Shown: in pieces, positions 4,691 to 5,232 of the stretch | Numbering within the stretch: position 1 is the first letter of the stretch | Layout of the letters: each line of letters starts with the position of its first letter | Source: Candidatus Omnitrophota bacterium | GTDB lineage: Bacteria; Omnitrophota; Gorgyraeia; Aquiviventales; Aquiviventaceae | Assembly: GCA_016193195.1 (NCBI GenBank) | Contig: JACPSQ010000102.1 | Coordinates: 1-5,232, forward strand | Reading direction: 5' to 3' | Length of the DNA stretch: 5,232 bases | The notes under the pieces: model-generated | The model's input: the letters and a program-made list of their open reading frames with translations, nothing else | Database searches by the model: none | Told to the model about the DNA's origin: nothing | Position numbers and translations under genes: made by a program

Positions 4691-5232
4691 TCGGGCTTCC
4701 CCAGGCCGGCAAGAAGACGCTCCTTCGCCTCCTGACGAACGTCGATGCCGGGGCGACGTCGTCGAGTGACGGCGGGACGATCCCTGGCATCTCCCCTGTC
4801 CGCGATCCACGGCTTGAGCGTCTGGCGGCGATGTACCGCCCCAAGAAAGTGACCCCGGCCACCATTCAGTGGCTGCTGATGCCGGACGTGACCAAAGACT
4901 CAGCCAACAACCAGGAGCTGCTCAAGGCGCTGCAGGTCGTTGACGCGCTCGGCGCGGTCGTGCGGGCCTTCCATGATGAGACGGTCTTTCACCTTGAGGG
5001 GTCGGTGGACCCGATCCGCGATCTCGGGACGATCGACGCGGAGCTGATCTTGAATGACCTGCTCTTCGTTGAGAAGCGGCTCGAGCGGATGGCGAAAGAA
5101 CACGCCCGGCGCGCCGGCGTCGATTGCTCGAAGGAACAGGCGCTGTTCACCAAGCTGCGGGCTCACCTGGACGCGGGCCTTCCCTTGAGGACGCTGTCGC
5201 TTGAAGAGGCAGAGCGCAAGCTGCTCAGCGGG
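4675..5232 (+). CDS. Divergent YchF/Obg-family P-loop protein, probably nucleotide-hydrolysis defective (3' end missing)
   Basis: 186 residues to the window edge, without a stop. YchF (OLA1) is a ribosome-associated ATPase of the Obg-related GTPases, about 360 residues with a C-terminal TGS/DUF933 domain that would lie beyond the edge. Family marks are strong: VRDPRLERLA (42-51), YRPKKVTPATI (54-64), VVDALGAVVRAF (88-99), EGSVDPIRDL (108-117) and an EL...DL..VEKRLE helix (123-137). The nucleotide site is eroded: the P-loop reads GLPQAGKKT (7-15), with Lys14 where Ser/Thr binds magnesium, and the switch II stretch, normally DIAGLVKGAS, is replaced by a shorter MPDVTKDSANN (69-79) with no DxxG. 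ATG 4675 is the first start after an in-frame stop at 4642 and places the P-loop as in YchF; no Shine-Dalgarno is seen. The NxxE specificity motif lies outside the window. Confidence 0.88.
   Translation, partial: MHIALIGLPQAGKKTLLRLLTNVDAGATSSSDGGTIPGISPVRDPRLERLAAMYRPKKVTPATIQWLLMPDVTKDSANNQELLKALQVVDALGAVVRAFHDETVFHLEGSVDPIRDLGTIDAELILNDLLFVEKRLERMAKEHARRAGVDCSKEQALFTKLRAHLDAGLPLRTLSLEEAERKLLSG

Overview
The window is a high-GC (roughly 60% or a little more by eye), densely coded stretch of a bacterial chromosome. All five substantial genes are on the + strand. The contents (membrane sensor kinase, CheY-like regulator, DedA protein, RhlE-type helicase, YchF-like protein) fit a Gram-negative-type bacterium, perhaps an environmental lineage such as Nitrospirota, NC10 or Omnitrophota. 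That placement is inference: no 16S or other phylogenetic marker is present. No tRNA, rRNA, CRISPR array, transposase or phage gene was seen.

Layout. Positions 3-1796 hold the 3' part of a membrane histidine kinase gene whose start lies before the window. Its tail appears to be a catalytically dead GGDEF domain. Positions 1797-1893 hold a possible 26-codon small ORF with a good Shine-Dalgarno, whose stop overlaps the ATG of a single-domain response regulator (1894-2301). A strong hairpin without a U-tract follows. Positions 2302-2419 also contain a candidate promoter with a small inverted repeat, placed so close to the dedA ATG (2420) that dedA may be leaderless. After dedA (2420-3106), a 120-bp segment bounded by 14-bp perfect inverted repeats fills most of the gap to the DEAD-box helicase gene (3270-4589 with the preferred start). 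A four-unit heptamer repeat abuts the helicase stop codon. The window ends inside a YchF/Obg-like gene (4675 to the edge) whose nucleotide-binding motifs are eroded.

How the genes work together. The kinase and response regulator are very probably a two-component pair: phosphate would move from His241 of the visible kinase to Asp58 of the regulator, which has no output domain and must act through a partner protein. DedA (membrane lipid carrier or transporter family), the RNA helicase and the YchF relative are housekeeping-type genes with separate spacing and no obvious common pathway. The most unusual features are the two degenerate nucleotide-binding modules (pseudo-GGDEF on the kinase, pseudo-YchF at the right edge), the inverted-repeat leader before the helicase, and short ORFs overlapping the starts of three of the downstream genes.
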